From positions 62,001 to 126,000 of the forward strand of contig MKSX01000027.1 of NCBI GenBank assembly GCA_001897445.1: a stretch of 64,000 bases of DNA, written 5' to 3'. This document shows, in pieces, positions 8,591 to 16,864 of the stretch (its first letter is position 1; the number at the start of each line of letters is the position of its first letter). The DNA comes from Alphaproteobacteria bacterium 33-17 (GTDB lineage Bacteria > Pseudomonadota > Alphaproteobacteria > Rickettsiales > 33-17). The notes beneath the pieces are model-generated. The model was not told the origin of the DNA, made no database searches, and worked only from the letters and a program-made list of their open reading frames with translations. The translations under genes were made by a program, and so were the position numbers.

Positions 8591-8952
8591 ATGAATTCCT
8601 CCTATACTTACGCAAACTATCACAGTAGGTAAAATATTGAAATAAATAATTTTTTTGCTTGCAATGATATTTTGGGAGGAGTAACGTTACTTGTAAGAGG
8701 CTTTGTAATCGAGAGTTATTTAATTTGAATTGAGTATATTATATAAAGCACGCACCCTAGTTTTATATATATTAATTGAATTCAGCTTTAATTACTCGTT
8801 ATAGCTAAGTCTTTATAATATGATTATGCGTCATTTCGGAACTTATGTAAGATATTTTACACTTCGTTCCTTATTTCTATAATCATATGAAAATACTTTA
8901 GCTATAGTTTATAAAGTCTCCCTTGATATAATTTGAACTAGGAGGATATATC
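8591..8952. other. 362-bp intergenic region between divergent genes, containing a long palindrome
   Basis: No ORF of note. It holds the udg Shine-Dalgarno (8598-8603, minus strand), the long imperfect palindrome at 8800-8906, and the AGGAGG ribosome-binding site of the DUF2795 gene (8941-8946). The remainder (8640-8799) is AT-rich with no structure I can support. Confidence 0.7.
8800..8906. repeat. Long imperfect palindrome (RPE-like element or structured leader)
   Basis: Left arm 8800-8827 (tatagctaagtctttataat…) pairs with right arm 8879-8906 (…atactttagctata) over 28 nt with few mismatches. The interior forms a second stem: ggaac(t)tatgtaa (8838-) against ttacacttcgttcc (ending ~8870). 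Size and nested palindromic form recall Rickettsia palindromic elements, but it is intergenic and lies 46 bp before the start of the DUF2795 gene, so a structured 5' leader is the alternative. Confidence 0.7.
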
Positions 8953-9231
8953 ATGAGTACAGTAGCATCAGTAAATCCAATTGAAGTTGAAAAATTCTTA
9001 AAAGGTATGGATTACCCGGCAGATAAAAATGCCATTACAAATAAAGCAAAAGAAAACGGCGCATCAGCAGAAATTATCGATGCTCTCAATAAAATTGAAG
9101 AAGGCGAATATAATAGCCCAACCGAAGTAAACGAAGCCTTAAGCGACGTAACGTCAGACTATGATGAATTTGACTATGAAGATGAAGACGAAGAAGACGA
9201 TGATTATGACGATGACGAAGAGTCTAACTAG
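8953..9231 (+). CDS. DUF2795 domain protein with poly-acidic tail
   Basis: 92-aa protein. Residues ~8-62 match the DUF2795 pattern: VEKFLKGMDYPADKNAITNK, GASAEIIDALNKI, EGEYNSPTEVNEALSDV. Residues ~67-92 are an almost pure Asp/Glu/Tyr tail (DYDEFDYEDEDEEDDDYDDD). A strong AGGAGG ribosome-binding site precedes the ATG, implying good expression. Function of DUF2795 is unknown; the tail suggests binding to a basic partner or cations (inference). Followed by a strong terminator, so monocistronic. Confidence 0.88.
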   Translation: MSTVASVNPIEVEKFLKGMDYPADKNAITNKAKENGASAEIIDALNKIEEGEYNSPTEVNEALSDVTSDYDEFDYEDEDEEDDDYDDDEESN

Positions 9232-9266
9232 TAATTAGTTAACTATAGTCTATATTAGCTTACATT

Positions 9267-9300
9267 AAAAAGGCATATGATATGTTTCATATGCCTTTTT
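9267..9300 (+). terminator. Intrinsic terminator of the DUF2795 gene
   Basis: 14-bp perfect stem aaaaaggcatatga / tcatatgccttttt with a 6-nt loop, followed by T-rich sequence. Confidence 0.93.
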
Positions 9301-9308
9301 TATTATAT

Positions 9309-9400
9309 GGATTGCCGCGCAGAACTCTATTCTGCTCGCAATGACCTAGCCGCAATATCTATCGTCATTGCGAAAAATACATAGTATTTTGTGGCAATCC
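9309..9400. repeat. MITE-like palindromic element with two internal hairpins (cloverleaf form)
   Basis: Two 37-nt arms (9309-9345 and 9364-9400). Outer ends ggattgcc / ggcaatcc and inner ends cgcaatgac / gtcattgcg pair perfectly. Each arm also holds its own perfect hairpin of unrelated sequence: gcagaa-ctcta-ttctgc on the left, aaaatac-ata-gtatttt on the right. Similar 'GTCATTGCG…GGCAATCC' palindromes are dispersed in many intracellular bacterial genomes. No transposase nearby. It is the only copy I see in this window. Confidence 0.85.
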
Positions 9401-9608
9401 AAAACTATAAAAGTAGCAAATAACCATTAATAAGATGATCACAAAATTTACTGTTAAATTTATTTCTGTAAGCGAAACTATAAATTTCTATAGGAATGAC
9501 AATAGATATGGGTGCAAGGTCAATTCAAGCAAAACATATTTCTATTGCAATTTATAAGTAAAATTGTAAGAATATTCAGACGGTTTCAAAGATTTACAGG
9601 TAAGGATA
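9401..9608. other. Non-coding region upstream of the mlaF-type gene
   Basis: Together with the terminator and palindrome this makes a 377-bp gap without genes (9232-9608). The last 200 bp show no ORF or structure that I can support apart from the AAGGA ribosome-binding site just before 9609. Confidence 0.6.
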
Positions 9609-10373
9609 ATGACCAATATCAAAATAGAAAATTTAACTAAGGCTTTTGGTGATCGAAAGGTAATTAATAACCTTAATATGGAAATTAAAAAAGGTGAGTC
9701 ATTGGTCATTATTGGTGGTTCTGGTACCGGTAAATCTGTTTTGATTAAAAATATGATCGGCATTATGCACCCTACATCTGGAAAGGTGTATTACGATAAT
9801 TTAAGTTTCTATGATGCTTCTAAAGAAGAGCGCAAAGAGATAATGAGTAAAATAGGCGTATGCTTTCAGGGTGGTGCGCTTTTTGACAGTATGCTGATAT
9901 GGGAAAATGTTGCATTTGTACTTACGCATCATCAAAAAATGCCGGCAAAAAAAGCAAAAGAAATTGCGATTGAAAAATTAGCGCTAGTTGGTTTAAATAG
10001 TGATGTTGCTGATCTTTATCCATCTGAACTTTCAGGTGGTATGCAAAAAAGGGCATCTATTGCGCGTGCTATTGCGACTAATCCTGAAATTATATTTTTT
10101 GATGAGCCAACCTCTGGACTAGATCCAATTAATACAAATTTGATTAGTGATTTAATTATTAAATGCTCAAAAGAGCTAGGCTCTACAACCATAACCATTA
10201 CTCATGACATGAATGGCGCTAAACGAGTAGCTAACAAAGTTGCTATGCTATATAAAGGCAACATTGTTTGGGAAGGCAATAAAGAAAATATGGAGTCAGC
10301 AGATAACCCATACCTTCAGCAGTTTATTAATGGTAAAACCACAGGTCCTATTGAAGTTGAAGTTAGGGCATAA
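9609..10373 (+). CDS. mlaF: ABC transporter ATP-binding protein, MlaF type
   Basis: 254-aa ATPase with Walker A GGSGTGKSV (~residues 35-43), Q-loop in VCFQGGALFDSM, signature LSGGMQKR and Walker B IIFFDEPTSGLDP followed by a switch His in ITHDMNGA. The 'QGGALFDSM…WENVAF' and 'LSGGMQKRASIARAI' stretches are characteristic of the Mla/Mkl/Ttg2A branch, which powers phospholipid transport between inner and outer membrane with MlaE and MlaD. Here no mlaE or mlaD is adjacent, and a terminator follows, so the ATPase is transcribed alone. SD AAGGA precedes the ATG. Confidence 0.9.
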   Translation: MTNIKIENLTKAFGDRKVINNLNMEIKKGESLVIIGGSGTGKSVLIKNMIGIMHPTSGKVYYDNLSFYDASKEERKEIMSKIGVCFQGGALFDSMLIWENVAFVLTHHQKMPAKKAKEIAIEKLALVGLNSDVADLYPSELSGGMQKRASIARAIATNPEIIFFDEPTSGLDPINTNLISDLIIKCSKELGSTTITITHDMNGAKRVANKVAMLYKGNIVWEGNKENMESADNPYLQQFINGKTTGPIEVEVRA

Positions 10374-10404
10374 AAAAAGAGCCTGTAAAACCAGGCTCTT
10401 TTTT
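10373..10404. terminator. Bidirectional intrinsic terminator
   Basis: 13-bp perfect stem aaaaaagagcctg / caggctctttttt with a 6-nt loop; serves mlaF (+) and probably the convergent gene at 10429-11853 (-). Confidence 0.93.
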
Positions 10405-10428
10405 AAAAAAATAGTAATACAACTTTTA

Positions 10429-11853
10429 TTATAATGTTGGTGTTTGGCCTGATCCTGACATACCAGGTAAGCCACTATTATTACTTTTAGAATTAATATT
10501 GGTGCCAGATTTTCTGAGTTTACCTGAAGCTTCTTTTAAAGAATCTGATAATGTCTTCTCTGACTCTTTAAAGCCTTTAGGCACTTTAAATTCTGGAGCT
10601 TTTGGAGCTGTAGTTTTCCTTAATTTACTTCCAGCATCTTTTAGAGAATCTTCTAGATTTCTATCTGACTCTTTAAAGCCTTTAGGTACTTTAAATTCTG
10701 GAGCTTTAGGTACAGTTGCCTGAATGTCTTCACCTAAAATTTCTTTTACTTTGTCAGGTACATAAGCAAATGCCTGCTCATTATTCTGAATTTTTTCTTC
10801 ACCTTTAATTGAGTTTAAGGTTTTGTTAGCATCTTCAATTATCTCATTACCTTTTTTTGTGCAGGCTGAACCAAATTTGCCTAGTAATTGACCAAATTTT
10901 TTCTGAATCATGCCACCAAATGCAACTAATTTCTCACCAAAAGCTTTTAATCCGTTATAAATAGGTTTAGCAATTTTATTGGCTATAAACTTACCAACTT
11001 TTTCAAAACCTGTTTTTACCTTTTCAAAAAAGTTGGTAAGTTTTGTTTTAACAGTTTTAGCTGTTTCTTTTGCAAACTCTTTTACATTATTAGCTAGGGT
11101 AGTGATTTTTTCACCAACTCTTTTTGCTGCTTCCACAGTTGCGATACCAGCTTTAGCAACACCTTGTTTAACTATATTGCCTACAAATTTAGTACCATCA
11201 CCAACTATTTCAGCACCTTTTTTGACTATATCGTTATTAACTTTCACGAATTCTTTAGCTAAAACCTTTCTAACATTAGCATATGCTTCATTTTGATTTG
11301 TTTTACTAGATTTTAATCTATCTTTATCAAAATTTGCAATTTTTTTATCAACTTTATCGATCTTGTCCTGAAGCTTTTTAATATCTTTACGAGCAGAATA
11401 TTCAGTTGTTGATTTTTTTAGTCTTGGATCATTTTCAAGTTTAGCTTTTTCTTTAATTAAATCAGCTTTGGTTGCTTCTAAATACCTTCTGGTAGGCATC
11501 TCTTTAGAACCTACTGCATTATTTTCTAATTTTTCAAAGGTTTCAACAATTCTATTATAAAAAGTATTATCTATTCCTTTAGCTTGTCCCATTTTATAAA
11601 GCTTACTGTCTTCTGGAATTTCAAACTCACCAGTCTCTTTATTTATATAGGTAGATAAATGTAAATTTATTTCTGTAAGAGCATCTCTTGCAGTTTCTAA
11701 ATTTTTAAACTCTGCACGCTTCTTTTTTATAGCGTCTTTAGCCTGACCTGCACCTTCATAACCTTCGGCTTGTATAATTGATAAATCTCCAATTATCTGA
11801 TCAATCCTGTTTAATTGAGATTCAGGTGAACTACTTGAACTAACTTTTGTCAT
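10429..11853 (-). CDS. Lys/Ala-rich amphipathic-helix protein with C-terminal duplicated motif (paralogue of 12122-13285)
   Basis: Unrecognised 474-aa protein. The N-terminal ~200 residues look like coiled coil (QAKDAIKKKRAEFKNLETAR…KKLQDKIDKVDKKIANFDKD). The middle (~residues 210-345) is a long run of amphipathic helix rich in Lys, Ala, Val and Phe (KVKTGFEKVGKFIANKIAKP…). The C-terminal part has two near-identical ~33-aa copies beginning KAPEFKVPKGFKES, then a Ser/Gly-rich end. It shares with the neighbour the segment IN(K)xTGExEIP, the amphipathic core and the KAPE[FY]xVPKxFKES motif. No signal peptide. Membrane or lipid-surface association is possible (inference); function unknown. Confidence 0.75.
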   Translation of the reverse strand: MTKVSSSSSPESQLNRIDQIIGDLSIIQAEGYEGAGQAKDAIKKKRAEFKNLETARDALTEINLHLSTYINKETGEFEIPEDSKLYKMGQAKGIDNTFYNRIVETFEKLENNAVGSKEMPTRRYLEATKADLIKEKAKLENDPRLKKSTTEYSARKDIKKLQDKIDKVDKKIANFDKDRLKSSKTNQNEAYANVRKVLAKEFVKVNNDIVKKGAEIVGDGTKFVGNIVKQGVAKAGIATVEAAKRVGEKITTLANNVKEFAKETAKTVKTKLTNFFEKVKTGFEKVGKFIANKIAKPIYNGLKAFGEKLVAFGGMIQKKFGQLLGKFGSACTKKGNEIIEDANKTLNSIKGEEKIQNNEQAFAYVPDKVKEILGEDIQATVPKAPEFKVPKGFKESDRNLEDSLKDAGSKLRKTTAPKAPEFKVPKGFKESEKTLSDSLKEASGKLRKSGTNINSKSNNSGLPGMSGSGQTPTL

Positions 11854-11990
11854 AATCTATACTCCCTTTATTTTGTAGGATTTTATTCCTCATATTTAAT
11901 TTTAATATATAAATGAGATTAATAAAAGTTAAAATATTAATATTTGGCTAGTTTTGATATATTTTCTTTAAAAACAATATGTTAATAAAA

Positions 11991-12022
11991 TAGTAAAAGT
12001 CCTATTTTTAGGCTTTTTACTA
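11991..12022 (-). terminator. Possible intrinsic terminator hairpin
   Basis: Stem tagtaaaagtccta / taggctttttacta with two central mismatches and a short T-rich loop, downstream of the 12122-13285 gene. T-runs are short, so termination is only likely, not certain. Confidence 0.5.
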
Positions 12023-12121
12023 TTTTGAAAAGCTTTATTTACCGGGAAGTTTTGTTAAATGATCCTTATGACTTACTTTTTTAGGCTTGTTCTCATCACC
12101 ATCAAATGTTAGGGTAGCTCC

Positions 12122-13285
12122 TTAAAATTTAGGTATTTTATTGTCAGGAGCATGAACATCATGAATTGGCATTTTGGTTTTAGGGTTCATATACTGTATT
12201 CCAGTTCTGTCTAAAGATTTAGACATATCATCAGGGTCACCATAACAAGCCGCCATTAATTTTGCCCTTGTAATTTGATCTTTAAGTTTTTGTGGATCAG
12301 TATGAGGGTGTGTAATAGCGATTACGACCTTCGGATTAGAGGTTGGAAATATATGCTCAGCCTTAGGATTAAGCTTTTGTGTAGCATCTTCAACATATTG
12401 AGCGAGTGTTTTAGATGATTCTTTAAAGTTTTTTGGCACTTGATATTCTGGTGCTTTAGGAGGTGTAGGAATAGTCTTGCTATTCTCTTCAAGAGTAACA
12501 ATTGGTTTACTCGAATTGATAAGCTGAGCGTATTTACTAGTATCTTGTTCGTTATTAATGGCATTATTGCCTAGTGCTTCTATTTCTGCGCCTTTTTTTG
12601 ATATTTTGTTTGATAATGAGCTTAATCTGCTTTTAATACCGCCTGCAAATTCCTGAAGTTTAATACCAAACTCTTTAAAAGCTTTAGCCAGTGGAGCTAT
12701 TATTTTATTATAAATGCCTTTTGCCGCGGTTTTAAGTCCAGCATAAACTTTTTCAACAGCTTTTTTTAAAGCTTTACTAATTTTAATAAAAAAGTTTTTA
12801 ACTCTATCGGCAAGTGTTATTATTTTATCACATAATTCCTTTGCTGCTTCTGTAGTACGTTTTGCTAAACTATTTGGATTATTTAATGTACTAGTTATAA
12901 CATGGGTAGTTTCTTTAAGAACTTTTGTATTTAATTCTTCTATTTCATACGTAACGTCGATAAATCTTTTTTCAAGTTCAGGTTTGGTTTGAATTTCATA
13001 TGTAATGGGCGCTATAGTGGTTTTAGGTATTTCTATTTCACCAGTTTTTTTATTTGTATATTTTGATGAATTACCATGTATTTCAATAAGTAAATTCCTA
13101 AGATCGGTAAGTGATGCTCTTTCATCATGAATATTACTTAAAGTTTCAGTAGTTTTTGATAATGTGTTATCATTAGTTAAATCACCTATCTCACTGATAA
13201 CATTAATAATATCATCTAAATCTTTAGTAACATTATTATTTGATCTACTAATGTTTTGGGGTGACCTACTTAAATCTCTCGGCAT
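12122..13285 (-). CDS. Amphipathic-helix protein (paralogue of 10429-11853), possible premature stop
   Basis: Unrecognised 387-aa protein with the same plan as its neighbour: Ser/Asn-rich start, a KYTNKKTGEIEIPK segment, amphipathic Lys/Ala/Phe-rich core (…KIITLADRVKNFFIKISKAL…FKEFGIKLQEFAGGIK), and one KAPEYQVPKNFKES copy instead of two. Its unique C-terminal part contains AITHPHTDPQKLKDQI. After the TAA at 12122-12124 the same frame stays open for 28 more codons (to a TAA at 12035-12037), encoding polar sequence ending LTKLPGK, so the gene may have been shortened by a nonsense change. No signal peptide; function unknown. Confidence 0.72.
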   Translation of the reverse strand: MPRDLSRSPQNISRSNNNVTKDLDDIINVISEIGDLTNDNTLSKTTETLSNIHDERASLTDLRNLLIEIHGNSSKYTNKKTGEIEIPKTTIAPITYEIQTKPELEKRFIDVTYEIEELNTKVLKETTHVITSTLNNPNSLAKRTTEAAKELCDKIITLADRVKNFFIKISKALKKAVEKVYAGLKTAAKGIYNKIIAPLAKAFKEFGIKLQEFAGGIKSRLSSLSNKISKKGAEIEALGNNAINNEQDTSKYAQLINSSKPIVTLEENSKTIPTPPKAPEYQVPKNFKESSKTLAQYVEDATQKLNPKAEHIFPTSNPKVVIAITHPHTDPQKLKDQITRAKLMAACYGDPDDMSKSLDRTGIQYMNPKTKMPIHDVHAPDNKIPKF

Positions 13286-13435
13286 AATATAAAACCCTTT
13301 AAAATAAAATAAGTATTTAATTTTAAATCAAATAAATACTTATAAAAAGCTAAAATATTATGCTTTATAAAATTGTTATATATTACAATGATTTGATTTA
13401 AGTTAGGGGCTAAAAAATATTAACCCCTAATTTAT

Positions 13436-15805
13436 TTAAGCGGCGTCTCTGAATTTAGCGCCCATTTTTGTAGCAGTTTCAATGACTTTAGCGTAAATGC
13501 CATCGATTACTTCGCTAGACAAGGTTTCTTTTTCAGACTGCATTGATATTGAAATACCAAGTATTCTGTCACCATTTTCTAAAATTGGTAAATCTTTAAC
13601 ATAATCAAAGACTTTTACTTCTTTAATTAGATTTTTATCAAGCTTTTTCACTTCATTTATAATTGAAGAAGCTGCTATAGAGTCGTTGATAATAAATGAA
13701 AACCTACGCTGTACAGCTGGGAAGTCAGAAAGTTTTAAAGCGCCCTTATAACCAGCTTTAGATTTCGCCTCGGGAAGTCTATCAAGGAAAATTTCCGCCA
13801 TAGCTAAATTTTGTTTAAGTGAATGAACTTTTGCAGTACTTGGGTGGATTTCACCAAAATATGCAACAACTTCTTTACCAAGTGTAATTCTGCCAGATTT
13901 TGCAGGATGATAATAACTAGGTACTTCACGGTCAATTCTTATAGAGTCAGATACTTTAGAATAAGTAAGTACAGCTAAAACATCAGCTTTAATGTCTAAA
14001 GCGTTATACTTTTTAGTTCCTAAGTAGTGGTTGCTATCAATTTGACCGCTTCTTACTAAACAAAGGCAGTTTTCTTGATCTCCTGGTATAGAAGACTTAA
14101 ATATAGGTCCCATTTCAAAAATAGACATATCGTTTAGGTTTCTTGCTTCGTTATTACGAACCATCTGCACTAAATTTGGCACAATTGATGGGCGCATAAC
14201 ATTAAGCTCAGAACTTATTGGATTTGCAAGTTTAATAGGTTCTAAGCTTGAATAGTGTTTAAATACGTTTTCATCCATAAACGACCATGAAACAATTTCC
14301 ATAAACCCGCGGGAAGCTGCAATTTGCTTACATGTTGCTGTAAATTTTTGTCTTGGGGTAAGTGCCTCATTCGCAACTTTATCCATATCCGGAAGAGGGG
14401 TCACTGGAATATTATCATAACCATAAATCCTTGCAATTTCTTCAATTAAATCTTCTTTACATGTAACATCATGTCGCCATGAAGGTACCGTAAAACTACC
14501 GCTTTTATGAGAAAAACCAAGTGACTCAAGGATTTCTACCATTTTTACGTCGCTTAATTCAATACCAGTACGATTTTTCACCTGATCACTATTAAGACTG
14601 ATCTCTGCGTAATACCATTTATTAGATCCGCTTGATACTTTCTCACTAATACTACCACCAGCATGTTTTTGTATTAAGTAAGCAGCATAATCAAGACCAA
14701 AATCTGTCATATTCATATCTACGCCGCGTTCAAAACGATAGCGTGAATCAGTATTAATACAAAGTTTTCTACCTGAACTTATTACTACTTTAGGCTCAAA
14801 ATAAGCTGACTCTAAGAACACATTAGTGGTTTCCATAGTAGATGCCGAAGACTCACCACCAATAACGCCAGCTATGGCAAGCGGTTCGCTATTATCTGCG
14901 ATAACTGTCATAGGGCTTGATAATGTATATTCTTCGCCATTTAGCGCTTTAAATTTTTCGCCGTCGTTTGCGAATTTAGCAACCAAATTACCATTAACTT
15001 TATCAGCGTCATAAGCATGAAGAGGGCGACTAAAAGATAAATTAATATAGTTTGTTACATCTACAAACAAACTTTTTGGTTTATGTTTTGTAAGCGTTAA
15101 AAAATTCTTAAGCCACTGAGGCGATTCCTGATTTTTAGCGCCTTTAATATAACGACCTGCAAAGTATGCCGTGCCTTCGCTTTCGATAACGGTTTTTATA
15201 GGAGATTGACCCGACTCTTCAAGTGTTACTTTAGGTAATTCTTTAAGCTTTCCGAAGCCCAATGCTGCTAAATCACGTGCAATGCCATATACGCCAAGGC
15301 AGTCAGCGCGGTTTGGTGTTATGCTAATATCGATTACAACGTCACGAAGACCTGCATGATCTATATATTTAGATCCAACTTTAGCATCTGACTCTAACTC
15401 AATAATACCAACGCTATCATCAGATAAACCAAGCTCAGCGCTTGAGCAAAGCATACCCTGGCTTTTTTCACCACGAATAGCGGATTCCTTAATTACAAGA
15501 CCATTTGTTGGTATTTTGCTTCCAACTGGCGCTAAAACTACTTTAATTCCTGTGCGTGCATTTGGTGCGCCGCAAACAATATCTAATTCCTGCGATCCAT
15601 TGTTAACCTTACATTTTCTAAGGGAGTCAGCATTTGGGTGTTTCTCAGCATGTAAAATTTCCGCAACAATAAAAGGCTCAAGAGAGTCGGCATAGTTTGT
15701 TACGTCTTCTACTTCTAAGCCAAGCTGAATAAGACCATCTAAAATTTCATTTAATCTTTTATCTGTATCTAAAAACTCTTTAAGCCAGTTAAGTGTAATA
15801 ATCAT
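13436..15805 (-). CDS. pheT: Phenylalanine-tRNA ligase beta subunit
   Basis: 789 aa, the usual bacterial PheT length. An EMAP/tRNA-binding domain lies at ~40-150 (FIVAEILHAEKHPNADSLRK), then B3/4 editing domain (RPLHAYDADKVNG), B5 domain (…RTGIELSDVKMVEILESLGF), catalytic-like core and a C-terminal anticodon-binding FDX-ACB domain (LSDFPAVQRRFSFIIND). Forms the alpha2-beta2 enzyme with PheS. The ATG overlaps the pheS stop (TAATG), a classical coupled pair. Confidence 0.97.
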   Translation of the reverse strand: MIITLNWLKEFLDTDKRLNEILDGLIQLGLEVEDVTNYADSLEPFIVAEILHAEKHPNADSLRKCKVNNGSQELDIVCGAPNARTGIKVVLAPVGSKIPTNGLVIKESAIRGEKSQGMLCSSAELGLSDDSVGIIELESDAKVGSKYIDHAGLRDVVIDISITPNRADCLGVYGIARDLAALGFGKLKELPKVTLEESGQSPIKTVIESEGTAYFAGRYIKGAKNQESPQWLKNFLTLTKHKPKSLFVDVTNYINLSFSRPLHAYDADKVNGNLVAKFANDGEKFKALNGEEYTLSSPMTVIADNSEPLAIAGVIGGESSASTMETTNVFLESAYFEPKVVISSGRKLCINTDSRYRFERGVDMNMTDFGLDYAAYLIQKHAGGSISEKVSSGSNKWYYAEISLNSDQVKNRTGIELSDVKMVEILESLGFSHKSGSFTVPSWRHDVTCKEDLIEEIARIYGYDNIPVTPLPDMDKVANEALTPRQKFTATCKQIAASRGFMEIVSWSFMDENVFKHYSSLEPIKLANPISSELNVMRPSIVPNLVQMVRNNEARNLNDMSIFEMGPIFKSSIPGDQENCLCLVRSGQIDSNHYLGTKKYNALDIKADVLAVLTYSKVSDSIRIDREVPSYYHPAKSGRITLGKEVVAYFGEIHPSTAKVHSLKQNLAMAEIFLDRLPEAKSKAGYKGALKLSDFPAVQRRFSFIINDSIAASSIINEVKKLDKNLIKEVKVFDYVKDLPILENGDRILGISISMQSEKETLSSEVIDGIYAKVIETATKMGAKFRDAA

Positions 15806-16860
15806 TATGAAAGACCTCCGCTGATGCTTGGTATATCGTAGTATGGTGTGTTGTAGTGTTGTAACCAGCGTTTGTCGCCTTCAAAAAGTGTACGAAGGTC
15901 GCTTATGCCATATTTTAGCATTGCAAGTCTTTCAACGCCCATACCAAAAGCAAATCCCTGATATTCATTAGGATCCATACCGCAATTTTTGATAACATTT
16001 GGGTGTACCATACCGCAGCCTAAAACCTCAAGCCAGCTGCTTCCAGCACCGATTTTAATGCTGCCGCCAGATCTGTCGCAGCCAATATCAAGCTCTGCGG
16101 AAGGCTCAGTAAATGGGAAAAAGCTAGGACGAAGTCTTACAGGTATGTCGTCAACCTCAAAGAACTTACGTAAAAACTCTTTTAATGTGAATTTTAAATG
16201 TCCCATATTAATATTTTTGCCAATTAATAAGCCTTCAAACTGATGGAACATTGGCGTGTGGGTCATGTCGTAGTCACATCTATAAACTCTGCCAGTAGAC
16301 ATAATCCTACATTCACCTGGGTTTTTCTCTAAATATCTGATTTGTACGGTAGATGTGTGTGTTCTAAGTAAGTCTTTACTTTCTAAGTAAAACGTATCAT
16401 GCATTTCTCTTGCAGGATGAGTTTCTGGGATATTAAGCGCAGTAAAGTTATGAAAATCATCCTCAATATCAGGTCCTTCTGCCAAGGTAAATCCCATGGC
16501 TGAGAAAATCTCCATAATCTCTTTGGTAGCTCTTGAAATAGGATGAATAGAACCTGTGTTTAAATTTGGGGTAGGAAGTGTAATATCTATAAACTCTTTT
16601 TGAAGCTTATTATTTAATTCCTGACTTTCAATGTATTCTTTTCTATCATCATAAACTTTACCAAATGCACTTTTAATATCATTGATCTCAGCGCCTAAAG
16701 CCTTTTTTTCATCATCAGAAAGTGACTTCATGGTTTGAAAGGCTTGAGTAACAAAGCCATTTTTACCCATAACTTCAGCTTTAATTTGCTCTAGGTCATG
16801 CATTTTATGTGCGGAGGCAACTTTGCTTATAGCACCATCTAAAAGTTCTTTTAAATTCAT
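15805..16860 (-). CDS. pheS: Phenylalanine-tRNA ligase alpha subunit
   Basis: 351 aa, a normal PheS length. N-terminal coiled coil (~1-90), then class II synthetase core: motif 1 region GSIHPISRATKEIMEIFSAM, motif 2 FHQFEGLLIGKNINMGHLK, substrate-binding SFFPFTEPSAELDI, and motif 3 GFAFGMGVERLAML. Charges tRNA-Phe with PheT, whose start overlaps the stop by one base. A 4-bp gap separates it from the upstream SbtA-type permease gene, so translation machinery and transporter genes may share a transcript. Confidence 0.97.
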   Translation of the reverse strand: MNLKELLDGAISKVASAHKMHDLEQIKAEVMGKNGFVTQAFQTMKSLSDDEKKALGAEINDIKSAFGKVYDDRKEYIESQELNNKLQKEFIDITLPTPNLNTGSIHPISRATKEIMEIFSAMGFTLAEGPDIEDDFHNFTALNIPETHPAREMHDTFYLESKDLLRTHTSTVQIRYLEKNPGECRIMSTGRVYRCDYDMTHTPMFHQFEGLLIGKNINMGHLKFTLKEFLRKFFEVDDIPVRLRPSFFPFTEPSAELDIGCDRSGGSIKIGAGSSWLEVLGCGMVHPNVIKNCGMDPNEYQGFAFGMGVERLAMLKYGISDLRTLFEGDKRWLQHYNTPYYDIPSISGGLS

Positions 16861-16864
16861 AATT

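Noticed and set aside
8591-8623. Upstream start for the uracil-DNA glycosylase gene
   Set aside because: A perfect AGGAGG is placed correctly for the ATG at 8590; the extension would contain the ribosome-binding site.
10499-10723. Plus-strand ORF with a repetitive protein
   Set aside because: It is the antisense shadow of the duplicated KAPEFKVPKGFKES repeat of the minus-strand 474-aa gene.
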